NCBI GenBank assembly: GCA_036937835.1
Contig: CM072862.1
Location: forward strand, 9,093,501 to 9,157,500
Length of the DNA: 64,000 nucleotides
Source of the DNA: Pampus argenteus
Lineage: Eukaryota > Chordata > Actinopteri > Scombriformes > Stromateidae
Direction: 5' to 3'
Shown here: positions 12,613-24,924 of the stretch, piece by piece
How positions within the stretch are numbered: position 1 is the stretch's first letter
How the letters are laid out: the number at the start of each line of letters is the position of its first letter
The notes under the pieces: model-generated
Seen by the model: only the letters and a program-made list of their open reading frames with translations
What the model was told of the DNA's origin: nothing
Database searches by the model: none
Made by a program: the position numbers and the translations under genes

Positions 12613-12743
12613 CACGGCACACGAGAATGTGGGAAATGGAAGCCGGCTGGGAGATAATCTGGTCACCTGATCCAGGCCCGGTGGAGGCTATGACAGTCGT
12701 GCTGTGCCACCGTGTGTCATACGATGAGGCGGCCAAACGGCAG
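12613..12743 (+). other. Exon-like segment, plus strand
   Basis: A pyrimidine-rich acceptor (TGATCTGTTTTCAG, AG at 12611-12612) precedes 131 bp that end CGGCAG before GTGACTGA, a good donor at 12744. One frame is open throughout: 2 nt, then 43 codons starting RHTRMWEMEAGW and ending SYDEAAKRQ. The other two frames on this strand contain stops. The segment is GC-richer than its surroundings. No protein family is recognised. A 43-codon open frame is not improbable by chance, so this could equally be a conserved element or nothing. Confidence 0.15.
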
Positions 12744-13429
12744 GTGACTGACTCACCCCCTCTTAATGGACAGATGACCATGGCACCAGGAAGACGTGGG
12801 AGGATATGGAGGAAGGAGAAAGGCGGGGGGTAGATGGGGTTAAGCAGGTAGAGAGATGTGTTTCATTTGATTGAGCATTTTGTGTGATGTAAGGTGGTGA
12901 AATAGGGACTGAGGAGGGAGGAACAGAAAGAAGATTTCATATTGCAGTGGGCTAGAAGGCTCTCTGCTGGTACTCAAGCGACACTGTGAGAAGCCAGCAG
13001 GTATGGAAATACTGTATCACATCCATGTGTTAGTGCGACATAGGATGCATATGAACATGTCATGTGTGCGTGTGTGTACGCTTGTCTGTGTGTATTTAAC
13101 AGCTTAATCAATTACCCAACCAATTGCCAAAGAGGAAACAGGATTTGCTCAACATGCCTCCCACCTTGCAGTAAAAGAGCCTACACAAATAGCTTGTACA
13201 CACAGCTCAAATAAAGAACAAAGCATCTCCCCCTCCTTTTGTTTAAAGGAGACTTCTGGTGCATTGTATCAATAGCCTGAGTTCTCTGTGGAAACAAAGC
13301 CAGATGAGAGTCATCAGTGCGACAGAGAGGGGGTAACCACACAAACACATCTATATTAATATCTTGTATTACTACAGTCATACAAGATAATTGCCCAAAA
13401 TAGATAAAGGGCCAAGCAGCATGCTAACA

Positions 13430-13760
13430 CCCTCATGAAAGCAGATGTTATGTGGATGATTTAATCACAGGTCTAACAGATGTTTTAATGCTGTCCTCTT
13501 TCATTAAAAGCCTGCCACAGCAGATACAGGAATCAAAGATTATTCCAGGAATTAGGATATGAAAAGCATGTTAGCTCAATTAAGAAAATTAAATTGTATA
13601 CATTAAACAGAGCCTTGTTCAACCAGCAGTGATCATTCTGCTGGAGAGGCCAGGGCATAATAAAATCAAAGAATCACGCCTTAATTGGAAATGCACTTAA
13701 AAAGGATCATGCTGACAAATGTGATTGTATTGAGGCGCTAATGTGCACACCTCCTCCCTG
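13430..13760. promoter_or_regulatory. Candidate conserved noncoding element
   Basis: About 330 bp without simple repeats and rich in homeodomain, SOX and GATA-like cores: GATTTAATCAC, CATTAAAAG, ATCAAAGATTATTCC, GCTCAATTAAG, TAATAAAATCAAAGAATC and CCTTAATTGG. Even complexity and dense TAAT/CAAAG cores are typical of developmental enhancers conserved among vertebrates. No open frame is compelling. A multi-species alignment would decide it. Confidence 0.35.
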
Positions 13761-14150
13761 TTCCCTTTAAATCCAATGAAATTGAAATATCCGGGGCTAT
13801 TGACCGCTTCCTGATACAATCAGCCAGCTAGCAGCAGCACAGCACATGCAAAGAGGAAGAAGATGATGAAAAAATAGGAAGTAGGTAATCAACTTAAAAC
13901 AAGCACGCATCACCTCCCCTCACTGCTACAACCCTTCTCATCACATACACATAGGATGTTAAGACCACTTACAGATCAAAACAAATAAAGAGCGGCGTGT
14001 AGATAACAAGTCAACATAGCCTTATCAGTCTTCTTTTGCCAAGGGAAACCATTCACATCTTTGAGCTCATAATAATAGCATGAGGTGGACACTAGAGATG
14101 ATGAACCACTTTGTGTTTAGCTGTAGGCTCAATTAACTTGCATAAAACAT

Positions 14151-14168
14151 GCACACACACACACACAA
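14151..14168. repeat. (CA)9 microsatellite
   Basis: A short CA run about 140 bp before the large CA array. Confidence 0.9.
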
Positions 14169-14304
14169 AGGAACCTGCTCATACACACATTTGTGTATGC
14201 AAATACATGCTGACATACATATACCCTCCTGCATGTTTCCATATATCTCACCAGATTTCATTCGATGGGCTCAGTGGGAGGCTATGTCTATATGTATCCT
14301 ACAT

Positions 14305-14446
<142 letters not shown>

Positions 14447-15139
14447 CTGTGTGGAAAACAATTTCACTGTCTCCTGATCAATAGCATTGATCACTCTGTT
14501 TGCACCTCAGTCTAAATGAGTATAATTATGAAAAGCTACCAAGCATATTTATAGGTGTGTGTGCTCCTTGGCCTGCTGATTGGCTAAAAAAGAAGTCCAC
14601 AAAAATACTGCAATGAAACATTAATATTCTAGTTAAAAGAGAGAAAATCACATTGTTATTTGATGCTCTCCAAGGCACTATCCTGCAGCCTACTTCTTCT
14701 CAGTACTAAACAGAATATACTAGTGAAACATAGTGGTAGAAGGTAAAAAAAAAAATACCATTTTGCAAGTTGAAAATCATGTATATGAAAATAAACAACT
14801 CCCTCCCTACACCCTTTATTTTATTTAGTAGTAGCTGATGAGAACATTGTACTTGAATTGCAGACACTAAATACCTACACACTTTTTGAGCTTACACTAT
14901 GTTTCACAAACAAGCCTTTCCCTCTACATATGTGTAAGCAAATAAAAATAGAAGGCACACAGTTGGACTGCTGATATGGAAACAAAAAGTAATGTGTTTG
15001 CTATTTTTCTTGCCATTAGTGTGTTTGCTGCTGAATAGATAATTCTCTAAGGTAATTCTCTAGAGGAGCCACTAGGGGAGCTTCCAACCCCCTTTTCAGC
15101 AAACTTGAACACACAGTGTATGCAAACAGAGGAACACAT

Positions 15140-15140
<1 letters not shown>

Positions 15141-15205
<65 letters not shown>
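15141..15205. repeat. (AC)32 microsatellite
   Basis: A pure AC array of about 65 bp, less than 1 kb from the 132 bp CA array at 14.3 kb. Confidence 0.99.
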
Positions 15206-15207
<2 letters not shown>

Positions 15208-16731
15208 CGTAGCAGTAGAGACTAAAAGAGAAAGAGATGAAATCTGATCTTGGAAGACTTTGCTTTGAACATAAATTGCATCTTTCACACAAAAAGGACA
15301 GGTCTTGTAATGCACTTTATCTTTTTTTTTTTATTACTGTGGCCTTTATCTTTTCATCGTCAAGCCATCGGCATTTAAAACTGCTGTGCGATACAGTGAA
15401 CCAGACAATATACTATTGTAGTACAGCCTAGTATAGCAATGGGTACCGTGCACCCCAAAGTACAGAACACACCTCCATTATGCATTACACATCTAAGATA
15501 TTTAAGCTCTTTGTAAGAGTTAAGTCTTGGAGCCGTGCCGTGTCATTCTGTGGGGGATGATAGGGAGCTTTAGTCATGTCTGTATTAGTGGGATGACTTC
15601 CAAAGCCTCTGGGATGGTGTGTTACAACCACTAGCTCCAGTTAGTCCCTGCGTTGATACCCAACTCTGCCTGGCCCTAAGCACCAGATCAGAACCCCAAA
15701 TAGGCCCTGCATTAAAGGGGATAAGCCTTACCACAGGGACTGACTATTCACCAAATAAGATCAAATGAATCGCTGTAGGTTTATTGTGAGTCGAAATAAA
15801 TAGAAACACGGCGGTTCAACAGTCCGGTATAGGGATGGAGCCAAGGAGCAAAGCTCTGATTTCTGTTTTGTGCATGGGGAAAAAAGGCTGTGTAAGATTA
15901 TTGTGCTTTACAAAAAGACTTAGGGTGGGGAAGTGAGACTTGAGACCTGTGAACATCAACTGACATGAATTCCAGGACACGTGTCGTCTTCAGAAGTGGG
16001 AAAGGCAGTGTTTTCCCTTCTTGGAGCAGGAGAACATAGTTCTTATTCTAAGATAAATACCGCCCATCTGTCTGGTGCTGTATGGTGGCGGGGTGTGTGT
16101 GCCAACATCGGAGCCCTTCAAGAGACACTTAGGTCTGTGTGTATATTTTCACAGTCTGATTGAAGTAAAACACAGCCTTTAATGTATCATTTCAAGTGAA
16201 CACCGTGCCGAAATGAAAACACACACACCTACAAGCCCCACTTAATTGAAGGCTACAGGTTTTCACATAGCAGGCAGTTTTTTTTCCAGGGAAGAAGAGA
16301 GCACTTTTTTGAAATCAATATTCTCAACTTGTTTTCCTGCAAATTAAAGCTGCCATTCTCAGGCTGGTGTCACTAGGGACCAGCACTGAGAGACAGAGAG
16401 TGATAAGAACTGCAGCAAGTTTTATATTTCAAGCAAAAAAGATTGAAACGTAATCCTGCATTATCTCAAACAAAGAGAGAGAGACAGAGAGGGGAAAACA
16501 TATACACCAAAAGGGAGCCCAGATGCTATTTCTGTTTTCTAACAGAATAGGGAAGAATATTCAAAAGGAATAAAAAATATCATGACATGATCATAATTTT
16601 AAATGTTCCTTATACATTTCTCTATGAGATAACGTAAAAATGTGTCCATTGCAACAACTTGTGTTGACATACTTTCCATTCGTGGGAGAAGATTTTCATT
16701 GGTCCTTGTTTCTGCCTCATCTTCCACCTCA

Positions 16732-16774
16732 ATAACATGCAATTGCCTGCAGTTAGTCTACATAACATGCAATT
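16732..16774. repeat. 30-bp period short duplication
   Basis: ATAACATGCAATT occurs twice, at 16732-16744 and 16762-16774. The ATGCAAT core resembles a POU octamer relative, so the pair could be duplicated binding sites or a replication slip. Confidence 0.8.
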
Positions 16775-17637
16775 TACACACAAGACTGCACTCTTCTCGT
16801 TGTCTGCTCCGGTGGAGCAGGACTGTACTTTGCCATAAAAACAGATACACTCTTCAGGAAGCTTTGCAGTGCCTAAAAACCTCAATTAGGTTCATCAATA
16901 TTTGATGGAATGGCTCGGATAAGGCCTGGTTGCACCCCCACCCTTCCCCACCCCCTAGAGCCCCTGTGCTGGCGTGATGTCTTTAATTGTTGGCCCAAAG
17001 CACTGAAGACAGACAAGACTTTGTTTGCTCAGTAATGGATGGCTCTGTCCCTAACATAATATTGAGAGTGGCTGTTGTGAGAGCATGGCTGTCGCACTCC
17101 TGGCCTGCAGAGAGTGGAAAAGGGGAGGGAGAGGGATGATGACAGTGGTGGATGAAAATGGAGGAGTCATGTTATGAGCACTGGACCCCCCCTACATCCC
17201 CTAACACGATGTGCAATACAGTATGTCAGTACACACTGACACTTGGTAGGACAACAAACCACAGGACTTCCATCCCTCCCTTCCAGTACTGTAAACCCAT
17301 TGTTTCTCCTCCATTCCCAACTCTGACAACAAAAGAACTTCTCTGTCACCATGTGTAGCTTTGCAGGCAGGAAGCATCTGCGTTAGGCCAAACTCTTTAA
17401 AACTATCTTGCACATATTGCAGAGCTGTCAAGATAAAACAGGCTTTAAGGGGAAAACATGAAAGACAGTCCTCACCCTCCCTGGCTCTCCCTATCTCCTC
17501 CTCCTTCCTCTGGTGTGTGTTACTTTCACCTTAGCATGCGGCAATCGCATCCTCTATTCTCGTTTGTGCTTCTCTTCCAGGACCCCTGAGCTGTCCTGGG
17601 AGGTGTCTTCACTAAGGGATTTCTCTTCATTGACTTC

Positions 17638-17860
17638 CTGGGTAAATTGATTTTAATAGCCAACACTTGGGGCCTTTTCTCACGGTCTCCTCTTTCAGCA
17701 GCGGCAGTCTCCGTCACGCCCTGCCATATTTCTCCACTCAGGACGTCTGGGCTATTTTCCAAGGCTATTGGAATAAGAACTGACGAATCCCTTTTAAGGT
17801 CCCAAGGAGATAATCTCCTGTCATTTCTGATTTGCATAACATTATTTAAAATTTAATGTA
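17638..17860. promoter_or_regulatory. Candidate conserved noncoding element with POU octamer
   Basis: Repeat-free complex block containing AAATTGATTTTAATAG, CCATATTT, CAAGGCTATTGG (CCAAT-like on the reverse) and an exact ATTTGCAT POU octamer at 17830-17837 next to CATTATTTAAAATTTAATG. The minus strand carries an overlapping 103-codon frame with no recognised domain. Judged regulatory by texture. Confidence 0.3.
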
Positions 17861-18172
17861 ATGGCATTAAGCTATAGAAGACCCTCCCTTTTCTGTGAGC
17901 CCACATCTGTTTGTGGTGTGTGTGTGCACGCAGTTGTGCATTTGTGTATGTGTGTGTGCAGAGACACAACACTGTGGGGGCTCATCTCTGATGGGGTAAC
18001 AGGAAGCCCCCTTCTTCCCTCTGCTCTTCCTATCTTCCCAGAGCAACCCCCACCTTCCAATCTGTCCTAGCTAATACACACTACAACCGCAATGCCCTGA
18101 GATAATCAACAGATAGCTCAAAGCAGATGAAAAATGTATCAGATCTATCTACACTCAAACACACGCACAAAG

Positions 18173-18194
18173 ACACACACACACACACACACAC
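18173..18194. repeat. (AC)11 microsatellite
   Basis: A pure AC run of 22 bases. Confidence 0.95.
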
Positions 18195-20069
18195 TGAGCA
18201 GCTAACAAAGCAATGTGTTCCAGCGTACAGGGCCAAGGCATAGCCCAAAGGACTGAAGGCCGGATACCATTCCATTTGTCGGATCCGTATGTGTCCTACT
18301 TAGAAGGCTGCGATGGGACTCAATTAGGCTGGAACCAAGACGAGCTGATAAATTAATTTATTAATGAATACAATGGAGTGGAGAATGGAGGGATGAGCTT
18401 GCTCATTTGTTCAGGGTGGGTTAGGCCAAACAGCTCCACTACAATACCAGGCTTTGATTGGGAAGGAGATGGGTCAAACAAGGATTATGCAATGGAGACT
18501 TCAATAGCTTTGTGTTTGTGAAAAGGACAACTTTGAAAACAGTGCAGTGCCATAATGTAGAATATTAAGCAAAAGTAAATAAATAAAATAACATCTAGTG
18601 GTCTGTTTGGGTCACTATCAAATCTTCATCTTGATGTTTTCCCCTGTAATCTCAAAAACATGAACATAAAGGCATAATCACAGACTAGCAGTCAGACACA
18701 AAGACAGGTAAATGCACATACAATGTGCAATTGTATTACTGACACATACACACAAAGACACAGCCTCATAGGCAAATGCACACCAGAGCATGTTATTACA
18801 CTGCAGAAAGACAAGAACACAAACACACACAAAGTCACACACGCACCATCTTTATTCTCTGTGGTAGAGAATCTTACACACATTAAAAATAAATTCATTC
18901 AGAGTCAATTTGGGGAATGTTTGGCGATGCAGGGCAGGAATACCATCTGAGCTCTGGGAATTGTAGATTGCTCCCCCTCTCCCTAAGGCATTCTCTTTGT
19001 CTATCTATTTGGTGTGATTAAAAATACAATGATGAATGCATATTTCTTCCAGATGAATAACTTGAAGGGGTTGGCAGCAGATGAATCAGGGAGCAGTGTG
19101 TCGGTAGAGAGACTAGCCAGGTCAGACATATTCATAGTCAGATCCTCCGTAAGCTGAACTTCTTCAGCAAAGATAGAAAAAAAGAGGAGGTCATCTGGAC
19201 CACAGTCTACCACGCAGGGCTGGAGCTGGTTAAATTCACATTAAAGCTGCAGGCAATTTTTTAAATGTAAAAATGCAACATCTAATTGTCCTAAAAATGA
19301 AGCTGTACAGGATCCAAATTCACATTAAATCATGTGAGAGACAATTCATTCTACGTACCCAAATGTATTTCTAATGTCTTGTTCACACACATAGAAGTGA
19401 TAGACTGATAAACATCTAAACTCAAAAACAAAACTGTTTACTGATTAGGAGTTCATAGCACAAGTCTGGAGAAAGCTGAACACCGTCATCTCCTACAAAA
19501 ACAAATTCAGGCTGTATATTCCATTGCAATCACATCAGTGCATGTTTTGAGATTTTGAAATCCAAGAAAATAAAAAATGATAACATCTTCTCACATCTTG
19601 CTGCCATCTGGGGCCATCCATGTATGAAGCTACTTTATTGTGCTTTATTTTTGTCAACACTAAAAATCACTGCCACAGCTGTACTTTAATCTAATGTAAA
19701 CACAGACAAACGTATATAAATGCATGCTTTTACCAACACCAGCACCAACTCCAAAACTATACATAACTGTATAGGGCACCAAACATAAAACATAAGCCTC
19801 CCCAGTGGCTGGGTCTGAGCTTGAAGGGGAGAGGTTGAGGCCCATATCCCCAGTAGAGACCACTCCTGGCAGGGCTACTGAGTGCCCCCCCCCCATATCC
19901 CACCATCCCTCCCATTGCCCCTACAAACCAGTGAGAGAGGAAGGCCCTCCTCTCCTTACATGTCAACTTCAGAGAGCATGCCTTTCGCTGCCTCAAAGCT
20001 TTGATACCAAAATAGTTCAGGAAGCCTCTTTCTTAAAAATGCCCCAATAGGCCTTGATTCCGGGGATGG

Positions 20070-20180
20070 ACAGAAAAGAAAGAGGCTAGAGAGACAGAGA
20101 GAGCTAGAGAAAAAAAGAAAGAAAGAATAAATGAATAGGAGAAAGAGAGATTTACTAGGAAAGAATGAAAGAGGGAAAAA
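20070..20180 (+). repeat. Purine-rich simple repeat (GA/AAAG)
   Basis: The plus strand is almost entirely A and G for about 110 bp, with AGAGA and AAAG units. Confidence 0.85.
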
Positions 20181-20572
20181 TTTATGGGTTTCCTATACAT
20201 TAACTGTTCCAACACTGTAGCGTACTACAAACTCCTGTAGCAATAAAGTCCACTTTTGACCAGCGGATAAATCTTTGCAGGAAAGGAGTTCAGACAGATT
20301 TAGAGCTCAAGGACAGGATGAAGAAGAAAGGTGTGAAAGGCTCTTATGGGAGAACCAACACTGGTCTCCTCTGAGGCCTTTAGCTTCCAGGTTTTTTTAG
20401 AGCATCCAGTACGCACCACACATATATGAATAATACATAAACAATGTTATTCAAAGCATCTGAATGAAAAGAATGCTTTAATAATAATAGAGTTAAGAAA
20501 ACAGAGGAAATAGTGAATATTGGAGTGGAGAGGGGTTATTTTTAATGATCTGCAGCTGGAGTGAGAGTGAGA

Positions 20573-20594
20573 GACCCTATACTACGATAGGGTC
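20573..20594. repeat. Perfect 8-bp stem inverted repeat
   Basis: GACCCTAT and ATAGGGTC are exact reverse complements separated by six bases (ACTACG). It has no T-run and is too short for a microRNA precursor. It may be a protein-binding palindrome or chance. Confidence 0.7.
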
Positions 20595-22520
20595 AACAAG
20601 GTGTATTATCCAAATCCTGCCCAATGGAGAAACGCACTGTTGTTAGGTCCACTCACAGACAACATGCTGACATTCTCAATACATTCACTAATTTAACAAT
20701 CCAGCCATTCAACAATGAAGCAATGGCTGTCACTCATACTTGGAAATTAGCCTAACCAAGTCTAAACATACACAGGTGCATATTCTAATCTTTATATAAG
20801 AACACACAGACTGAGTGACCTTGCGTCTTTGCTTTGGCAACCGCGTAGTGATGGCAAGACAACATGAAGTCACTACACCCAGTCGAGGGATAGTCCGACA
20901 CATAACCTCCCCATAAAACCACAACTTTTAGGGCTCACACTTTGGTTTATAAACAAATTAGTCATGTTACTTAATGGGCTTTCAGAGATACTGGTTAATG
21001 GGTTATGTGTGTTCATGCCAAGTTAAAGAAAATAAGAATATTTCCCAAAATGTCAATCAATTCAGTCTTTCCACAGGTTTAGAGGTTTTATCTAAACATC
21101 AGCAGATCAGAATAGCTTTTAGGAGTGTAAACAGCTCCTCCACTGCTTCATTCTGCAGTGGTTTGAACGCCCTAATTAAACATCACTTATGCCTTTGGGC
21201 ACTTGGTGATGAAGTTAATGGGGAGCAAGGGACCACAGGTGGCCCGACATGGACCTGCTGCAATGGGTCACTAGAGTGTCGAGTAGGCACTTCAGGAGGT
21301 GCAGATGTATTGATCTGTATGTCCTGTCCGCACTCATCTAACAGGGTGTGAGCGTGGAACCAGCCCAAGGAACCATGCGCGTCTCACAATTTGACTCTTA
21401 TTCGTCAGCGGAGAGACCCACAAGTTGGTTCAACTCCAAACTCACCTGCTTAGTCAACATATAGGTCCGAGTTACCTTGTTCATTCAGCAATGCCTAGCA
21501 CTAGGTAAGATGAAAGCACTTTCACCTGTCAAACAAACTGTTGGAACTGTGATAAATTAATGATCAAATACCGCACTGAGAAGTACAGTGGCATCAATGA
21601 GCCTTGTAACCAAAGCCAACGAAATACAGATAGAGAGAAAGGGAGCGGCTGAGAAAGAGAGACAGGAGGAGGTGACAAAAGAAAGACGAGGAGGAGAGAG
21701 AATATCACAGTGAGAAATATTAAGATGGGGGAAAAAGGAGAACTACAAAAAAACACTGACATCAAAACATCTTCAGGTGTGTGTGTGTAGACAGGAGTTG
21801 TGTCTTCAAAGTATGGGGAATGGTGGAAGCAGTGACCTCTAGTTTGCACAATAGACACAACGCAAAGACGGCAGTGTACAGTGCCCATATTTAGTTTGTA
21901 TCTGTTTGAAGGCTTTATGGACCCTCAAACTGCCATAATCAAACTCTTATACACATCCAAAAACTGCCTACAACGTGATACACTGTCCTAGTGGCTGTGT
22001 CAGATTGTGACAATGTTCTGACTTTGCAGTAAATACATACGCTTTGATAAAACAGGATTTTTATTATAGACCTACAAGAGAATGTTAGCAAATCAAAACA
22101 CTTTATCCAAACACAGACAAAATTCATTATTCATCTGCCATATATTCGTGGTGCTTTACACAAGCATATTGTCTTTGTCTGTGAGGATGATTGAATTTAC
22201 TTTGGGCAGCGAGGGATTGCTTATGGCTTCTGAGGAAAAAGGGAAATGATGTCAAAAAAGGGTTTTTGTAAACAATGCATGATTGTGGGCTTTTGCTGGT
22301 TGAATTGCGAGTGACTAGATACTCTGTTCTTTCTGGCGTATTTCCATACCTATTATGTCGTCCAGGCATTGTGATGGCGCGCTGCAGCTCATCTCATATG
22401 CAGTTATCCAGCTAACTACCAGCCTTCCTCCTGCTGCTCCACCAGCCTTTGATAAGAACAGAGAGAAATTAAAATCATGAACCTGAATTATGAATCCAAT
22501 GACAAGATAGCCTCCAAAGG

Positions 22521-22647
22521 CTCTTTCTCAGCACTGTCTCTCTTGGCTATTTCTCTGTCTCTTTCTGGCTCTCTCTCTCTTTGACTCTTGTTCTTTATTT
22601 CTCTTTCGATCTCAGTGTTGTTCTCTTTCACTTTTTTTCTTTTTTTC
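22521..22647 (+). repeat. Pyrimidine-rich CT/TTTC tract
   Basis: About 125 bp dominated by C and T, with (CT)n and TTTC units. It ends close to an AACCCAG that resembles a splice acceptor, which is expected by chance beside such tracts. Confidence 0.85.
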
Positions 22648-22799
22648 AACCCAGCCCCCCTTCTCTGTTGGTTGCAGAAGACTCAACTGCTAGCATATAT
22701 CTATGCTAGGGGAAGAGAGGGAAAAAGTTTCAAAAGACGATAACACACAGTTTGATAAAACTGACAAGGGACTCAATTAAGGCTTCCCTGTCAAAGCAG

Positions 22800-22884
22800 A
22801 AGTGATATTTTATTAAGTGGCAGTGTGCCATTCGATGGGTACATCAAGCGACACATCTGTAGACGAGAGGACTCCACCAGCCGG
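22800..22884 (+). other. Exon-like segment, plus strand
   Basis: An acceptor-like TCCCTGTCAAAGCAG ends at 22799 and a donor GTAAGA begins at 22885 after CCGG. Between them, only one of three plus frames is open: 1 nt, then 28 codons starting SDILLSGS and ending REDSTSR. The block also has homeodomain-like cores (CAATTAAGG, TATTTTATTAAG), so it may be a regulatory element. Its phase is incompatible with a direct join to the 12613-12743 candidate. No family is recognised. Confidence 0.12.
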
Positions 22885-23694
22885 GTAAGAGAGACACGTG
22901 TTGCCACTTTCAGGAAACATCAGTCAAAACTCAATTCATCACATCTGCTGAAAAATTAAGAGACCCCGATATTAGGATGCTCATTTACTTTTTCATGCAC
23001 CACCCCTAGTATATGAGGAGAGAATATTGCTGTCCCCCTTTTTCCCTTTATTTCGAACACATCCAAGCAAAAAGACTTCTGGTACAAGCTTTTGTTACAT
23101 TACCATCAGAACAAGCCGAGACCAAGATTCTGGCAAATGTGAAAAAAGAAACAACCAAAGGCCGGCGTTGTCAGTGCTGTGCATGCAGCTTAAAAAAAAA
23201 ACACATTTTCAACATGCCTATTTTGTAACTATGTCAAATGTTTCAGAGGGTTGTGATTCTATTTCCACGATTTCCTGATTTGGTATATTAAAATAGGTGA
23301 ATGAAATGTTTCAAAACATGATGGTAAAAAATTTCCAGCTGTGTATAGGCACTCAAAAAAGTCAAACAAATGTTGTATTTTACCATTTCACAAAATATGA
23401 GACATAGACTGCAGTATTAGCTACCAGACAGCAGAGCAAAAATGTATTTAGAAATAATTTCAATGTCATAAGAATGTCAGGATACTACTTTCAAAAGTCT
23501 ACACTTATTTCTTTCAACAACATGTTATTGCAATAAGATATTTTTCATTTCAAAACTTATATGGCTATTACTTTGTTGTTTCACAAATTTGATGAAGTAG
23601 CTTTCTTTGTCTATCAAATCAAACTGCAAATAGGGGATGTTAGGAATATGCCTGGTTGTTTGTGTGGACTACTATTATATGTATTATATACTAC

Positions 23695-23698
<4 letters not shown>

Positions 23699-23732
<34 letters not shown>
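23699..23732. repeat. (AT)17 microsatellite
   Basis: An uninterrupted AT run. It is self-complementary and likely to extrude or slip. Confidence 0.98.
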
Positions 23733-23740
<8 letters not shown>

Positions 23741-24910
23741 TCAGCAAGTTCCTTCCTACTTTAAATTTCTTTTTAAATAAAAGTAAACTTAATTCTTTGG
23801 AGAGAGCAAACATGGTGGTGTTGTTAAAAAGAAAACAGCAGTGCTCTGATGTGCGAGGAAGAGGCCACAGTGCTACAGTAAGATGAAACTTTAATGCTGA
23901 AGTCTTGTAATTGAGATTGCTCTTGTAGGATGTTGTACTGCCGAGAAAAAACAGATGCCCCCGTCCACCCCCACACACACACACTCACATAAATATGTGG
24001 GTTTACATGTTATGGGTCTAGAATGGGTCTATATGCCATCTTGCCCGTATGTGGGATGTTTGTGTATGGCTTTTTGCCTTCATCTCCACAAATGCGTGTG
24101 TGCACATGTGCATGTAGTGGAGCTGACACTTGGTTGTACAGGAGCTCAGTGCTGACCATACATAGTCTGTTTCATCTTGAACAAAAGCTGTGCGGGAGAA
24201 CACAAAAGGCCAGGTTCAAAAGCATCACAGGCATCAGGAGCCCAGGCCTAGATACATGAAACAATCAGTGTAAACTTGTCCACAGCTAAGAGGGCTATGA
24301 TACACCTACAACAATACTCCTCATGCTCAACTGCAAGCATGGCTCTGTACACATAATGCAAGATTAAAGATCTGAGTAGATTAAACACAGTGTTGATGAT
24401 TAGCACAAAATAATGTTTTTGTGTTTCTATCACTGATTAATATGTTGCTCCGAAGACATGCAATGATTAATGCAGTGAAACTGCAGCACTCTGATCTGTG
24501 CAATTGGCAGTGTAGTTTGTAGTGGGGTGTTGTAGTGTGTTTGTGCATATGGGAGATTGTCTCACATGTATTTGTGTGTACAAACTGTATGTGTACAAAT
24601 ACATCATATGAGTGAGCGTGGATGTGTAACTCATTCTTAAGGCCACATCTCAATGTCAGCTACTGGAGATGCATTGACGGATTCAGGCACTGACAAGCAG
24701 CGGTGCTGTTTTAATGAAGAGGAAAACGCACACACAAGCACATAACTATAAATGTCTGAAGGCCCCCCGGTTTGAAGTGGCCCCCGCCTCCCTCGTGTTC
24801 CAGCGCTGAACTTGATGACACTTGGGAATGTGACATTTACATTCAGCCACGAAATGTAGCATAACTGTATTTATTTTTCAGCTGCAGAAAACTGATCATA
24901 GGTCTGTCAT

Positions 24911-24924
24911 TATATAATTATATA
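24911..24924. repeat. 14-bp perfect AT palindrome
   Basis: TATATAATTATATA reads the same on both strands. Confidence 0.8.

Larger units (their letters stand above)
6164..14150. other. Noncoding stretch, no gene recognised
   Basis: This stretch holds the longest open frame of the window (8769-9263, 164 codons), which has no recognisable domain and unremarkable composition and is judged random. Purine-rich low-complexity DNA occupies much of 10.2-10.85 kb. There is a T16 run at 11562-11577. Several moderately complex, enhancer-like blocks are listed separately. Confidence 0.65.

Noticed and set aside
22521..22654. Pyrimidine tract ending in AACCCAG as a true splice acceptor
   Set aside because: Long CT tracts create acceptor-like ends by chance and no open, donor-terminated segment follows.
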